This document shows positions 44,624 through 53,873 of a stretch of DNA of 64,000 bases, piece by piece. The first letter of the stretch is position 1; the number at the start of each line of letters is the position of its first letter. This DNA comes from Pseudomonadota bacterium (GTDB taxonomy: Bacteria > Pseudomonadota > Gammaproteobacteria > Burkholderiales > SG8-39): contig CANGMI010000007.1 in the NCBI GenBank assembly GCA_947455195.1, positions 355,252 through 419,251 of the forward strand, read 5' to 3'. Made by a program: the position numbers and the translations under genes. The notes under the pieces are model-generated. The model made no database searches. It worked only from the letters and a program-made list of their open reading frames with translations, and was not told the origin of the DNA.

Positions 44624-45414
44624 CGGCGTTCTCCCGAACCCGGTCCACCGGCGCCGACTGGCCACGCCAGACGCACGCTGCCGTCTGCTTGCGGCACGCC
44701 AAAACTGGCCAGCCCACCCGTCAGACGCTCTCGCTCCGGCCCATCCGCACGAACTTCGCCCAGAAACCGGAAGCCGCCAGCCATCTGGGCCTGCCCGCGA
44801 CCGGCGAGACGCACCGCGCCACGCAGCGTGCTCGCCACGAAATCGACCCCATCCGGTGTACCAGTGAGCGCAATGAGGTAGTCACCCATGGCCCCCAGGC
44901 GAGTCGAGCGGGTGTCGAGGACCCGGATGCTCGCCTCGCCCTTCACCTGTCCGTGGTCGAGTGCAAGCGCGGGCGTGTCGATCTGCACGTCGGCAGCAGG
45001 CCCGATCGCTGCCAGTGCCGGAATCTGGCTTGCAATCACGCCGGCGGCCAGGTGCAGGCCCTGGGTGCGAAGGGTGATGCTGCCGGGTTCGAGCGTGATG
45101 CCGATCTCGCCGTTCAGTTCCGCCGATGCGCTCGAGATTCGTGCCAGCAGTCGTCCAGCCCATATCTCGGAGACCCCGATCTGCCAGGCGATGCCTGGCA
45201 GGCGCAAGGTGGCGGCGGGGGTGCGCACGACCAGATCGGCCGAGCCCGACCAGAGCGTGCCGCCAGGGTTGTCAAGGGTCACCCGCTCCTCGCCCAGGAG
45301 CTTGAGGGCGGTGCCCGCCAATCGAGCCGGCCCGTGTGTCACGGTCGCGAGCAAGGCCCCGATCAGGAGGCAACCGGGGTAGACAAGCGTGAGCCGAACG
45401 CGTCGCGATGCCAT
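44620..45414 (-). CDS. gspN: Type II secretion system protein GspN
   Basis: This 264-residue protein has one N-terminal hydrophobic anchor (VRLTLVYPGCLLIGALLATV) and the GspN-type periplasmic body (LLGEERVTLDNPGGTLWSGSADLVV, LRLPGIAWQIGVSEIWAGRL). The family is found in a subset of T2SS loci, usually at the end of the gspG-N block, as here. The ATG at 45414 lies 1 nt from the gspM stop; upstream in-frame sequence belongs to gspM in another frame. Confidence 0.88.
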   Translation of the reverse strand: MASRRVRLTLVYPGCLLIGALLATVTHGPARLAGTALKLLGEERVTLDNPGGTLWSGSADLVVRTPAATLRLPGIAWQIGVSEIWAGRLLARISSASAELNGEIGITLEPGSITLRTQGLHLAAGVIASQIPALAAIGPAADVQIDTPALALDHGQVKGEASIRVLDTRSTRLGAMGDYLIALTGTPDGVDFVASTLRGAVRLAGRGQAQMAGGFRFLGEVRADGPERERLTGGLASFGVPQADGSVRLAWPVGAGGPGSGERR

Positions 45415-45415
45415 C

Positions 45416-46033
45416 TCAGCGCCCGCCTGCCGGGGGGGTGACCGGAGGGGACGAAGCCGATGCAGCCTCGCCGGTCTCGGGACGTCGCGATGTCGTGCCC
45501 GATGCAGGGCGTGCAAGGTTGGCTGGCGCGAGGAGCAGTCGCTCCACCTTCACCTTGCCCTCACCGGCCACGCTCAGTTGGAGGGCCTCGACTCGATAGC
45601 CGTCGTCGGCTGCGAGCGCGGCAATCCAGCGCATCAGGCTCTGAAAGGGCACCGCGCCCATTCTCACCAGCACGCGCTCGCCCGTTGCTGAATCGACCCG
45701 TGGTGACTCGGCACCCGACAGCGCGCGCGCTGCACTCGCCTCGATGCTTGCCTGGGGCGAGCGACCGCTGCTGCGGCGCTGCGTGGCCGCACTCGCGGGC
45801 AATCGCTCCAGTCCTGTGGCCTGGGCCGCGAAACGCGCCGCTTCATCGCGGGCGAGGGGCAGGGCCTCACGCAATCGCGCATGCCTGTCCATCAGTGGAT
45901 CCCACAGGTATTGCCAGGCCATCAGTATCGCGACCACACCAGTACCCAGTCTGAGCATCCGTTGTTCGCCGGGTGTTCGCGCGCGAAACCAGTCGGTGGC
46001 ACTTGATGCCGTCGCAACGAGCGATGGCATCAT
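45416..46033 (-). CDS. gspM: Type II secretion system protein GspM
   Basis: This 205-residue protein has a short cytoplasmic head (WFRARTPGEQRMLRLG), one transmembrane helix (TGVVAILMAWQYLWDPLM) and a periplasmic ferredoxin-like domain (RVLVRMGAVPFQSLMRWIAALAADDGYRVEALQLSVAGEGKVKVERLLL). The last ~30 residues are Pro/Ser/Thr-rich. It forms the GspL-GspM subcomplex. Two adjacent ATGs could start it and both overlap the gspL stop. Confidence 0.9.
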   Translation of the reverse strand: MMPSLVATASSATDWFRARTPGEQRMLRLGTGVVAILMAWQYLWDPLMDRHARLREALPLARDEAARFAAQATGLERLPASAATQRRSSGRSPQASIEASAARALSGAESPRVDSATGERVLVRMGAVPFQSLMRWIAALAADDGYRVEALQLSVAGEGKVKVERLLLAPANLARPASGTTSRRPETGEAASASSPPVTPPAGGR

Positions 46034-47433
46034 GGCGCAGCGACCACGCGGATCGTTGCCGTGGTGCGGCCTGTGGGCGTGCGGCCCGGTGCGGCCCCGG
46101 CCGGCGGCGCAACCACGCCGACATGATCTACCGTTGCCCGAAAACCCTCGGCCTTGAGCGTTGATTCGATGGTGTCAAGGGAAGTGCCGGGGGCGAAGCT
46201 CAGTTCGAGCGTCAGTACGCCGGGTTCGAAGCGAACCGCGCTTGCTTGCGCGCCCGTTGCCGCGATCGGGTTGGCCATGTGGGCCAGCAGCGTGAGAAAG
46301 TCGTCACGGGCTGCCACCCCTGATCCGCCCGATCGGGCTTCGTAGAGGCGGCGCATCTGAAGGACCGGGTCGGCGATGGCCCGGGTTTCCGGAAACATCT
46401 GGCGAAAGCGTGCTTCCATGCCGTCGCGCAGTTGCGTGATCTCGCGCGCCATGCGCCAGTTGTCGATCGCCGTCAGCGCCAGGTGTCCGACGAGGACGGC
46501 GCCCATGACGGCGGCGGCTCCCCGGTAGGCGCCGAGCCACGCGCCGTTGCGGGCCGGTCGCCGATTCAGGCCGGCAGCCAGGTTGAGCCCACGGCCCGCC
46601 CGAAGCGCGGGCGGCCATGGCGTCCAGACACCCGCGTCAGTAACCGGTAGGGCCAGTCGTTGAGCCCACGCCGCGACCTCTGGCGTGCAAATCCCGGCGG
46701 CGGAGAAGATGCGCAGTTCGGCGGGTGGCTTGCCGGCCGCGCGGCGTTCGCTGACGAGCAATTGAAGCGCGAGCGGAACATCGTGCGGGGCGGGCGATCG
46801 TTCATCGGCGGCGAGCGACGCGCCGCTCATCGTGTCGCCCGTGCCATCCAGCGGCAATGATTCGAAGCCCCCGAGGTGGACGAATCCGCCGTGGGGCTGG
46901 CGCACCACCGACCAGATGCCCGGCCCCTGCGAGGCGAGATGCTCGACGTCCGAGGTTACCCGCAGCGGCGTGATCCCCTCCAGCGCAAGGCTGTCGAGTA
47001 CGCCCGAGAGCCAGGCGCGCTCGACGATCGCGAGCACGGTATGGCCGTCAGTCGTGTCGGGCGCGCCCAGCGGGGTCACGACCACCGTGTCGGGCGCCAC
47101 CGCCAGCATGTCTTCAACGGCGTGGCCAAGCACCTGCGGCTGGCGCGCTGCACGCCCCACAGGCAGTCTCGTGCGCACGGTCAGGACCCGGCTGCCCGGG
47201 ATGACCAGCAGACAGTCGCGAGCGCGGGGCACCGCTTCGAGCATCCCGCTGGCACTGCCAGTCTGTGTACCGCTTCGCCAGGTCCAGTGCAGTGTTGCTG
47301 GCGTGCCATCCGCGGCGGGCGCCGGCCAGTCGTCGGGCAGGTGAATCTGGACGCAATCGAGTCGCGCGGGCAGGTTCGACGCGCTTGCGGGCAGCGGTTC
47401 GGCGGTCGGTACGGGTTGTCCGGGCGGGCTCAT
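46030..47433 (-). CDS. gspL: Type II secretion system protein GspL
   Basis: This 467-residue protein has an N-terminal actin-like cytoplasmic domain (SRVLTVRTRLPVGRAARQPQVLGHAVEDMLAVAPDTVVV, then VERAWLSGVLDSLALEGITPLRVTSDV), a transmembrane segment near residue 300 (GAAAVMGAVLVGHLALTAI) and a periplasmic C-terminal domain (RFEPGVLTLELSFAPGTSLDTIESTLKAEGFRATVDHV). It recruits GspE to the membrane. It starts 85 nt after gspK, the largest gap in the operon, and overlaps gspM. Confidence 0.92.
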   Translation of the reverse strand: MSPPGQPVPTAEPLPASASNLPARLDCVQIHLPDDWPAPAADGTPATLHWTWRSGTQTGSASGMLEAVPRARDCLLVIPGSRVLTVRTRLPVGRAARQPQVLGHAVEDMLAVAPDTVVVTPLGAPDTTDGHTVLAIVERAWLSGVLDSLALEGITPLRVTSDVEHLASQGPGIWSVVRQPHGGFVHLGGFESLPLDGTGDTMSGASLAADERSPAPHDVPLALQLLVSERRAAGKPPAELRIFSAAGICTPEVAAWAQRLALPVTDAGVWTPWPPALRAGRGLNLAAGLNRRPARNGAWLGAYRGAAAVMGAVLVGHLALTAIDNWRMAREITQLRDGMEARFRQMFPETRAIADPVLQMRRLYEARSGGSGVAARDDFLTLLAHMANPIAATGAQASAVRFEPGVLTLELSFAPGTSLDTIESTLKAEGFRATVDHVGVVAPPAGAAPGRTPTGRTTATIRVVAAP

Positions 47434-47518
47434 GCCGATCGAGGGGGGAGGCTGGAGGCGGTGTTGATGAGGAGGGACGGCAGGTGTCGGTCAGGGGCGG
47501 AAGGTGACTGGGCTCTGC

Positions 47519-48469
47519 TCAGAGCGGTTCTTCATGAAAGGTGACGACCCGTGGCCATGCCGCGGGTTGCGCGCTGGTTGTCTGGGCGCCGCTGCGGGCG
47601 AGTATGGCATGCCAGGCAATGCGGGCGCGACCGCTGTGCACCACGGCGCGCGCCGAAAAGTAACTGCTGCTGATCCCGATGAGGGGTGTCAGTCGGGCCC
47701 GTGCTTCTTCAGGGGCAAGGTCGAGGAAATCCTGGGTCTTCAGAAAGGGACGTTGCTCGCGGTTTCTGACCACGGTCTGTGCGTTCATTTCCGGCATGAA
47801 GGCTGCCAGCACGTCGGCCGAGGTCGTGTTCACGTTGATCGGGCTTGACCCCGGCACCACGGTGACCAGCGGAGCGAGTCGTGTCATGACCTCCTCGGTG
47901 AAGCCGCGCACCAGACGCAGTTCGCCCAGGTCGGTGAGGGGGCGATTGGCCGCGTTGTAGGGTGGGTCGAGCGTGAGGTAGTAGTTGCTCTCGGCGCCGC
48001 CGGAAACCGGTTCGCTGTCCGGATCGATCCAGTCGACCAGGGCGTCGGCGAGGCTGGCGTCAAGGCCCAGGTGCGTCAGGGCAGCGCGAAATGCTTCGAC
48101 CTGTGCGGTGACCGGTTTGCCATCGGCCACCAGGTTGTTCAGATTGAATCGTGCAGCCTCATCCGACAGGCTGCCCGATACGGTTGCTTCGCCCACGTCG
48201 ATCGGTGGCAGCAGGGTCGCCCACGGTTCCTTCAGATGGTCGACCGAAGGGTCGTCATCGGCGAGTATGACTGCAGCCCAGGCCGCAGCAGCACGCGCGA
48301 TCTCGCGTCCCTGGCCCCGCGAAGCGAGGTTCTCGACCAGGCGCAGTGCCATCGATTGCTGCCAGAGCAGGCCAGCGGCCAGGGTTGCGACGAGCGCCAC
48401 GATGAGGATGGCCATCACCGCCGCCAGACCGCGCTGCGAACCGGGGAGCGAGTGGGTGGATCCCTTCAT
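47519..48469 (-). CDS. gspK: Type II secretion minor pseudopilin GspK
   Basis: This 316-residue protein begins with a short basic leader and the prepilin-like helix QRGLAAVMAILIVALVATLAAGLLWQQ; as usual for GspK the Glu at +5 is absent. The large globular domain has DEAARFNLNNLV, LDASLADALVDWIDPDSEPVSGGAE and SPINVNTTSADVLAAFMPEMNAQ. GspK caps the pseudopilus tip with GspI and GspJ. Its ATG overlaps the gspJ stop by 4 nt. Confidence 0.93.
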   Translation of the reverse strand: MKGSTHSLPGSQRGLAAVMAILIVALVATLAAGLLWQQSMALRLVENLASRGQGREIARAAAAWAAVILADDDPSVDHLKEPWATLLPPIDVGEATVSGSLSDEAARFNLNNLVADGKPVTAQVEAFRAALTHLGLDASLADALVDWIDPDSEPVSGGAESNYYLTLDPPYNAANRPLTDLGELRLVRGFTEEVMTRLAPLVTVVPGSSPINVNTTSADVLAAFMPEMNAQTVVRNREQRPFLKTQDFLDLAPEEARARLTPLIGISSSYFSARAVVHSGRARIAWHAILARSGAQTTSAQPAAWPRVVTFHEEPL

Positions 48470-49116
48470 CGGATACCCGGCGCCGAGAGTGCGAAAAGGC
48501 GTGATACCTGGGTTCCATCGCCGAGCGTGAGTCGCACCGAAACGGCCGCTGGCGCGCTCGGTTGGCCGGCTGCCGGGGTTGCTGCTCGCGGCCATATCGG
48601 GCCCTGCTGGCCGTCGGCACTCAGGTAGGCAAACTCCACGTTCGAGACACCTTCGAGGAGCGGTGCTGCCAGCGCCTGCACGCGCGGTGGAGCGTCGAGC
48701 ACCGGCCAGGCCAGGCGTTCAAGCGTGCCGGCGCGTACACGGTAGCCGACGCGCGCCGGGGCGCCGGGCGTACCGTTTGCGTCGGGTTCGCCTTCGCGGG
48801 TGAACATGAGCGACGCCTCTTCATCACGATAGGTCGGGTTGCCCACCAGTGAAGACGCCTGCAAGGGGCCCGAGGCGTCGTGCACCGGATGCTCGACCAG
48901 AGCGCCCAGGTCGAGTTCGAGGCGCGTGAGCGCGAGGGCCACGCCACGCCAGCGGGCGTTCTCGAGGGTGACCCGGTCACGCGCCCCGATCACGGCAGCA
49001 AGGCCCTGGTAGCAGATGGCGGCAATGATGCCGAACAGGAGAATCGAGATCAGCACCTCGACGAGGGTGAACCCGGCCGCGTGCGCTGCGGGCCGGTCAG
49101 CGCGGTCGTACGACAT
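48466..49116 (-). CDS. gspJ: Type II secretion minor pseudopilin GspJ
   Basis: This 216-residue pseudopilin has the prepilin peptidase site and helix AAGFTLVEVLISILLFGIIAAICYQGL near residues 14-40, followed by RARWRGVALALTRLELDLGALVEHPV-like packing sequence and a C-terminal beta domain. The ATG at 49116 lies inside the end of gspI (about 20-nt overlap). Tip complex component with GspI and GspK. Confidence 0.92.
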   Translation of the reverse strand: MSYDRADRPAAHAAGFTLVEVLISILLFGIIAAICYQGLAAVIGARDRVTLENARWRGVALALTRLELDLGALVEHPVHDASGPLQASSLVGNPTYRDEEASLMFTREGEPDANGTPGAPARVGYRVRAGTLERLAWPVLDAPPRVQALAAPLLEGVSNVEFAYLSADGQQGPIWPRAATPAAGQPSAPAAVSVRLTLGDGTQVSRLFALSAPGIR

Positions 49117-49477
49117 AAGTCTTGATCGTCGCAAGCGAATAGCCGGTCGCGCGTGGTCCCGAGACCTTCACCAGTACGGAGCGAAACCAGGGATTGGGGG
49201 TGGCCTCGATCGTCTCGTGCCAGGTAAAGGAAAGACCTGCCTGGATGTCCTCGCCGCTGCGCTGACCCACATCGGGAAAGGGCAGGCCGGCCGAATACCC
49301 CGCAATGCGGTTCTGGGCGACCCAGAGTGCCAGCAGACGCTCGCGGCTTTCCAGCGCACCGTCGGTGGCCATGCTCGAGGCACGTACCGCGGCGGCCAGC
49401 GTGATGGCCAGGATACCCAGCGCCACCAGTACTTCGATGAGTGTGAATCCGCGCCCGCCTCTCGGGTGCCTATTCAC
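49097..49477 (-). CDS. gspI: Type II secretion minor pseudopilin GspI
   Basis: This 126-residue pseudopilin has leader peptide MNRHPRGGRG, cleavage before FTLIEVLVALGILAITLAAAVRAS, and the GspI-type ALWVAQNRIAGYSAG and FTWHETIEATPNPWFRSVLVKV. Glu at +5 is present. It overlaps gspH by 8 nt and gspJ by about 20 nt. Confidence 0.94.
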   Translation of the reverse strand: MNRHPRGGRGFTLIEVLVALGILAITLAAAVRASSMATDGALESRERLLALWVAQNRIAGYSAGLPFPDVGQRSGEDIQAGLSFTWHETIEATPNPWFRSVLVKVSGPRATGYSLATIKTYVVRPR

Positions 49478-49964
49478 GGTCGACTCTCACCAGGGCCGGT
49501 GTGTCGGCGCGCACCCGCATGCGCGTGGCGCCCGCGGCCAGGTGGATGCGCAGGGCAGGAAACGTGCCCAGGGGTGAAAACACGATGGGTTCGGCGGTGC
49601 TGGCCGGGTGCGCATTGGTCTCGACGAGCGTGATGGCCACCCCGGGCGGGAGCAGTTGGGCCATGAACGGCGCGTCGGTGACCACCTGCCACCGACGCTC
49701 GGCGTCACGGCGCAGGAATCGATAGCCGGTGGGGCCGGCCTGGAGGGCCAGACTGGCACCGGTGCCCACGGCCTCGTCGCGGGCCTGCTCGACCAGGAGG
49801 GCCAGCCGATCGGCCTCTCGCCGGACCAGATCCCGATCATCCGGGGTGACGTTGAGCAGCACGAGCGTGGTGGTGAGGCCGATGAGGACGACCACCACCA
49901 GAAGCTCGATGAGGGTGAATCCGCCGCTGTGCCGGTCAGTAGGTGATGTCGGCATTGGGGCCAT
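49470..49964 (-). CDS. gspH: Type II secretion minor pseudopilin GspH
   Basis: This ~164-residue pseudopilin has the prepilin segment GGFTLIELLVVVVLIGLTTTLVLLNV and a C-terminal beta-sandwich (SLALQAGPTGYRFLRRDAERRWQVVTD). Two ATGs, at 49964 and 49955, could start it, both inside the end of gspG. The first is used because a G-rich stretch lies just before it; the choice changes only three residues. Confidence 0.9.
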   Translation of the reverse strand: MAPMPTSPTDRHSGGFTLIELLVVVVLIGLTTTLVLLNVTPDDRDLVRREADRLALLVEQARDEAVGTGASLALQAGPTGYRFLRRDAERRWQVVTDAPFMAQLLPPGVAITLVETNAHPASTAEPIVFSPLGTFPALRIHLAAGATRMRVRADTPALVRVDRE

Positions 49965-50415
49965 CGCCCCCGGGCTGGCGGTCGGCGCCCAGACTGTAGA
50001 CATCGATTTCGCCTCGCACGCCGGGATTGAGGTAGAGGTACTCATTGCCCCAGGGGTCCTTGGGCATGCGATCGAGATAGCCTCCGGGTTTCCAGTTGCG
50101 CGGCACCGGTTCGCTCGTGGGGGGGGCGATCAGTGCCGACAACCCCTGTTCGCTGCTCGGGTAGAAGCCGCTGTCGAGCCGGTACAGCTTGAGGGCCTGG
50201 CTGATGGCTGCGATGTCGGCGCGGGCGGCCACCACACGCGCCTCATCGGGCCTGTTCATGATCCGCGGCACGATGATGGCTGCGAGGAGGCCGAGTATCA
50301 CCACCACGACCATCACTTCGATCAGGGTGAAGCCTGCCGAGGTCCGTCGAGCGTGCCGGTACGGGCCTTGATGACCGGCGCTGGGCGCGGCGTGAGTACA
50401 ACTCGCTGGAGGCAT
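49936..50415 (-). CDS. gspG: Type II secretion major pseudopilin GspG
   Basis: This 159-residue major pseudopilin has the helix GFTLIEVMVVVVILGLLAAIIVPRIMNRPDEARVVAARADIAAI and the calcium-binding C-terminal region GYLDRMPKDPWGNEYLYLNPGVRGEIDVYSLGADRQPGGDGPNADI. The leader before the cleavage site is unusually long (about 27 residues). It is the first gene of the operon and diverges from the FmdB-like gene; the minus-strand promoter should lie in 50416-50606. Confidence 0.94.
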   Translation of the reverse strand: MPPASCTHAAPSAGHQGPYRHARRTSAGFTLIEVMVVVVILGLLAAIIVPRIMNRPDEARVVAARADIAAISQALKLYRLDSGFYPSSEQGLSALIAPPTSEPVPRNWKPGGYLDRMPKDPWGNEYLYLNPGVRGEIDVYSLGADRQPGGDGPNADITY

Positions 50416-50566
50416 GTGCGTGTCCGTGCAGGGCGACCTGAGTCGCCGAAGCGCCGATGGTAACTCGCATGGGTTGCAAGTACGTGGCGCCCCTGTGTCA
50501 GGGGAGCCGCTGCGCAAACCTTTCTCCTGACCTCGATCAGTTCGGCTGCGGTGCAACAATACTTTG

Positions 50567-50572
50567 TATAAT
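50567..50572 (+). promoter_or_regulatory. Candidate -10 box (TATAAT) for the FmdB-DUF502-aspS unit
   Basis: A perfect TATAAT lies 34 nt before the GTG start of the FmdB-like gene in the 191-bp divergent gap to gspG. The -35 region is poor (GGCTGC-like at 17 bp). Confidence 0.5.
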
Positions 50573-50606
50573 CAGCGACTTTCCGTTTTCTTTGCCGAGG
50601 TGGGCC

Positions 50607-50966
50607 GTGCCGATCTACGAATACAAGTGCACGAATTGCGGGTTCCAGAAGGAGTACCTGCGCAAGGTGTCAGATCCTGCCGAAACCGATTGCCCGAGCT
50701 GTGGCCAGGCAACCTTTTCCAAGATGGTCACCGCGGCCGGGTTCCAGTTGAAGGGAACCGGCTGGTATGTCACCGATTTTCGCAATTCCGGGGGGGCGCC
50801 GGCATCCGACGCCGGTACGAGCCGCACCAGCACCAAGGCGAGTGATGCCGCCACCGGCGATGCGGCCGGGACTTCGAGCGCGGGCGAGTCGGCTGCGCCG
50901 GCTGCCGCTGCCCCCGCAGCCGATGCTGGCGCGAGCAGCGCGAAGGCAGATACGCCATCAGCCTGA
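50607..50966 (+). CDS. FmdB-family zinc-ribbon protein
   Basis: This 119-residue protein starts VPIYEYKCTNCGFQKEYLRKVSDPAETDCPSCGQATFSKMVTAAGFQLKGTGWYVTDFR, the FmdB/CxxC putative regulatory fold with two Cys pairs binding one zinc. The GTG at 50607 is fixed by the invariant PIYEY start and a GAGG site. The last ~55 residues are low-complexity Ala/Ser/Thr. Its role is unknown; its place before DUF502 and aspS is conserved in betaproteobacteria. Confidence 0.92.
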   Translation: MPIYEYKCTNCGFQKEYLRKVSDPAETDCPSCGQATFSKMVTAAGFQLKGTGWYVTDFRNSGGAPASDAGTSRTSTKASDAATGDAAGTSSAGESAAPAAAAPAADAGASSAKADTPSA

Positions 50967-51042
50967 TCATGTCCGCACCGGGCACCACGCCGCCGCGGCA
51001 GGCCTGCAGCGGGCGGGTCGTCGAACGCAAGGATGCATGTGC

Positions 51043-51684
51043 ATGAAACGCTACCTGATCGCCGGCCTTCTCATCTGGATCCCGCTTGTCATCACCTTCT
51101 GGGTGCTGCGCGGCATCGTGACCACCATGGACGAAATGGTGACGCCGCTGCTGCCCGGCAACTGGCGTCCCGAGACGTGGCTGGGCATTGCCGTGCCCGG
51201 CACCGGGCTCATCGTGACGGCGGTTGTCGTCATCGTGTCCGGGGTTCTCGTGTCGAACCTCATCGGGCAACGGCTGTTGCTGTACTGGGAAGCCTTGCTC
51301 GCCCGCATTCCGATCGTGAAGACCCTCTATGGTGGGGTCAAGCAGGTCAGCGACACGATCTTCTCGCCCGGTGGTCAGGCCTTCCGCAAGGCGCTGCTGG
51401 TGCAGTACCCGCGCGCCGGCACCTGGACCATCGCATTTCAGGCCGGGGTTCCCGGCGGCGAACTCGCCGCGCAGTTGGGTCCCGATTACCTGAGCGTCTA
51501 TGTGCCAACTACGCCCAACCCGACCTCGGGCTTTCTCGTCATGGTGCCGCGTGCCGAGGCCATCGAGCTCCAGATGAGCGTCGACGAGGCGCTCAAATAC
51601 GTCATTTCCATGGGGGTGGTCGGTCCGGATCTGATCGATGCCCTTCACCCGTCGGCCGCTCAGGCCGGCACTGCACAATCCTGA
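51043..51684 (+). CDS. DUF502-family membrane protein
   Basis: This 213-residue protein has two N-terminal hydrophobic segments (YLIAGLLIWIPLVITFWVLRGIV and GLIVTAVVVIVSGVLVSNLIG), then the family motifs WEALLARIPIVKTLYGGVKQVSDTIFS, YPRAGTWTIAFQAG and VYVPTTPNPTSGFLVMVPRAEAIELQMSVDEALKYVISMG. An ATG at 51037 would add two residues. The function is unknown; it is linked to aspS here and in related genomes. Confidence 0.92.
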   Translation: MKRYLIAGLLIWIPLVITFWVLRGIVTTMDEMVTPLLPGNWRPETWLGIAVPGTGLIVTAVVVIVSGVLVSNLIGQRLLLYWEALLARIPIVKTLYGGVKQVSDTIFSPGGQAFRKALLVQYPRAGTWTIAFQAGVPGGELAAQLGPDYLSVYVPTTPNPTSGFLVMVPRAEAIELQMSVDEALKYVISMGVVGPDLIDALHPSAAQAGTAQS

Positions 51685-51696
51685 AAGAACCTGTCC

Positions 51697-53475
51697 ATGA
51701 TGCGTACTCATTACTGCGGCCAAGTCAACAAGAGGCTGATCGAGCAGACGGTCACCGTCTGCGGTTGGGTCAACACCCGGCGTGACCACGGCGGCGTGAT
51801 CTTCATCGACCTGCGCGATCGCGAAGGTCTCGTCCAGGTGGTCTGCGACCCCGACGCGGCCGCCGTGTTCGCCGCCGCCGAGCGGGTCCGCAACGAGTTC
51901 GTGCTGCGGGTTCGGGGTCGTGTCGTGGCGCGTGCGCCCGGCCTGGTGAACCCGCGCATTGCCTCGGGCGAGATCGAGATCGTTGCGGCAGAACTGGAAA
52001 TTCTCAACGCATCGGTCACGCCGCCGTTCCAGGTCGATGACGAGAATCTCTCCGAGACGACCCGTCTCACCCATCGTGTGATCGATCTGCGGCGTGCGCA
52101 GATGCAGAACAATCTGCGCCAGCGTTATCGCATCGCGATGGCCGTGCGGCGCTTCCTCGATGCCGAGGGTTTCATCGACATCGAGACCCCGATGCTCACC
52201 CGATCGACGCCCGAGGGTGCGCGTGACTACCTGGTGCCCTCGCGGGTCCATCACGGCATGTTCTTTGCGCTGCCGCAGTCGCCGCAACTGTTCAAGCAGA
52301 TGCTGATGGTTTCCGGTTTTGACCGTTACTACCAGATCACCAAGTGCTTCCGTGACGAAGACCTGCGCGCCGATCGCCAGCCTGAATTCACCCAGATAGA
52401 CATCGAGACATCGTTCATGGGCGAGGATGACATCCGGGCCATGATGGAGACGATGATTCGCGGCGTCTGGCGCCAGGAACTCGGCGTGGAGCTGCCCGAT
52501 CCGTTCCCGGTGCTCAGTTGGGCCGAAGCGATGCGCGATTACGGGTCGGACAAGCCCGACCTGCGCATTCCGCTCAAGTTCTGCGAACTGACCGATGTGA
52601 TGAAGACGGTCGAGTTCAAGGTGTTTTCGGCGCCGGCCAATGCGCCGGGAGGTCGTGTCGCCGCTCTGCGGGTACCGGGTGGCGGCGAACTGACCCGAGG
52701 CGAGATCGATGGCTATACCGAGTTCGTGAAGATCTACGGTGCCAAGGGCCTTGCCTGGATCAAGTTCAATGACGTTTCGCTGGGCCGTGAGGGCATGCAG
52801 TCGCCGATCGTCAAGAATCTCTCTGACGAGGCCCTCGCTGCCATCGTTGCGCGGGCCGGGGTGACGAATGGCGACATCGTCTTCTTCGCGGCCGACCGTG
52901 CCAAGGTGGTGAACGATGCCCTCGGAGCCTTGCGTCAGAAGGTGGGCCACGAGAAGGGCTTCGTCGACAGCCCGTGGAAGCCGCTCTGGGTGGTTGACTT
53001 CCCGATGTTCGAGTACGACGACGAGGACCGTCGCTGGGTGGCCATGCACCATCCGTTCACGGCGCCCAAGGATGGTCACGACGAGTATCTCTCCACCGAC
53101 CCGTCGCAGGCGCTTGCCAAGGCTTACGACATGGTCATGAATGGCTGGGAAATCGGTGGCGGGTCGGTGCGTATTCATCGCGCCGAGGTGCAGTCCAAGG
53201 TGTTCGAGGCACTCGCGATCGGGGCGGAAGAGGCCGACATGAAGTTCGGCTTCCTGCTCGATGCGCTGCGCTACGGTGCGCCACCTCATGGCGGTATTGC
53301 CTTCGGCCTCGATCGACTTTCGGCGATGATTGCGGGCGCCGAATCGATTCGTGACGTGATCGCTTTCCCGAAGACACAGCGTGCGCAGGATCTGCTCACC
53401 GAGGCTCCCAGTGCCGTTGATGAAAAGCAGTTGCGTGAACTGCATATCCGCGTTCGGGAGCAGAGCAAGGCATGA
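51697..53475 (+). CDS. aspS: Aspartate--tRNA ligase, probably non-discriminating
   Basis: This 592-residue class IIb synthetase has the N-terminal OB anticodon-binding domain ([33 protein letters not shown]), motif 1 region, [27 protein letters not shown] (flipping loop), motif 2 [20 protein letters not shown], the bacterial GAD insert and motif 3 [15 protein letters not shown]. The His in RRDHGG is the residue type associated with non-discriminating bacterial AspRS that also charge tRNA-Asn, which would then need GatCAB. It overlaps the barnase-like gene by 4 nt. Confidence 0.97.
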   Translation: MMRTHYCGQVNKRLIEQTVTVCGWVNTRRDHGGVIFIDLRDREGLVQVVCDPDAAAVFAAAERVRNEFVLRVRGRVVARAPGLVNPRIASGEIEIVAAELEILNASVTPPFQVDDENLSETTRLTHRVIDLRRAQMQNNLRQRYRIAMAVRRFLDAEGFIDIETPMLTRSTPEGARDYLVPSRVHHGMFFALPQSPQLFKQMLMVSGFDRYYQITKCFRDEDLRADRQPEFTQIDIETSFMGEDDIRAMMETMIRGVWRQELGVELPDPFPVLSWAEAMRDYGSDKPDLRIPLKFCELTDVMKTVEFKVFSAPANAPGGRVAALRVPGGGELTRGEIDGYTEFVKIYGAKGLAWIKFNDVSLGREGMQSPIVKNLSDEALAAIVARAGVTNGDIVFFAADRAKVVNDALGALRQKVGHEKGFVDSPWKPLWVVDFPMFEYDDEDRRWVAMHHPFTAPKDGHDEYLSTDPSQALAKAYDMVMNGWEIGGGSVRIHRAEVQSKVFEALAIGAEEADMKFGFLLDALRYGAPPHGGIAFGLDRLSAMIAGAESIRDVIAFPKTQRAQDLLTEAPSAVDEKQLRELHIRVREQSKA

Positions 53476-53873
53476 TTCACTGGCTCCAACGGACGGGCGC
53501 TTGCGCGGTCTCTGTTGCGATCGTGTGCACGCTTCTCGCCGGTGCAATGCTCGGGCTGGGCGTATCGCGCAACGTCGACGCCGCGCCCCTCGATGCGATC
53601 GCAACCGTGTCTCTCGAGACCTTGCCGCCTCAGGTGCGCGAGACGATTCGTCTCATTCGCGCCGGGGGTCCGTTTCCCTACGCTCGCGACGGCATCTCCT
53701 TCGGCAACTTCGAGAAGCGTCTGCCGGTCGAGCGGCCGCACTTCTATCGCGAGTACACCGTTCCGACGCCTGGTGCGCGCGATCGCGGCGCGCGTCGGGT
53801 CATTGCCGGGCGCGAGGGTGAGTTCTTCTACACCGACGACCACTATTCCACTTTCAGGCGGATCATCGAATGA
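53472..53873 (+). CDS. Secreted barnase-like guanyl-specific ribonuclease (N1/T1 family)
   Basis: This 133-residue protein has a hydrophobic N-terminal segment ([21 protein letters not shown]) that should act as a signal peptide or anchor, then a microbial RNase domain: [35 protein letters not shown], the catalytic Glu in [22 protein letters not shown] with its Arg, and the C-terminal catalytic His in [13 protein letters not shown]. It is tightly coupled to its neighbours: its ATG overlaps the aspS stop and its stop overlaps the ATG of a barstar-like inhibitor. Export of a toxic RNase with a cytoplasmic inhibitor is the barnase/barstar scheme. Confidence 0.9.
   Translation: MIHWLQRTGACAVSVAIVCTLLAGAMLGLGVSRNVDAAPLDAIATVSLETLPPQVRETIRLIRAGGPFPYARDGISFGNFEKRLPVERPHFYREYTVPTPGARDRGARRVIAGREGEFFYTDDHYSTFRRIIE

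Noticed and set aside
50770..53604. Long open frame (about 940 codons) on the minus strand
   Set aside because: It is the shadow of the FmdB, DUF502 and aspS genes, all clearly coding on the plus strand.
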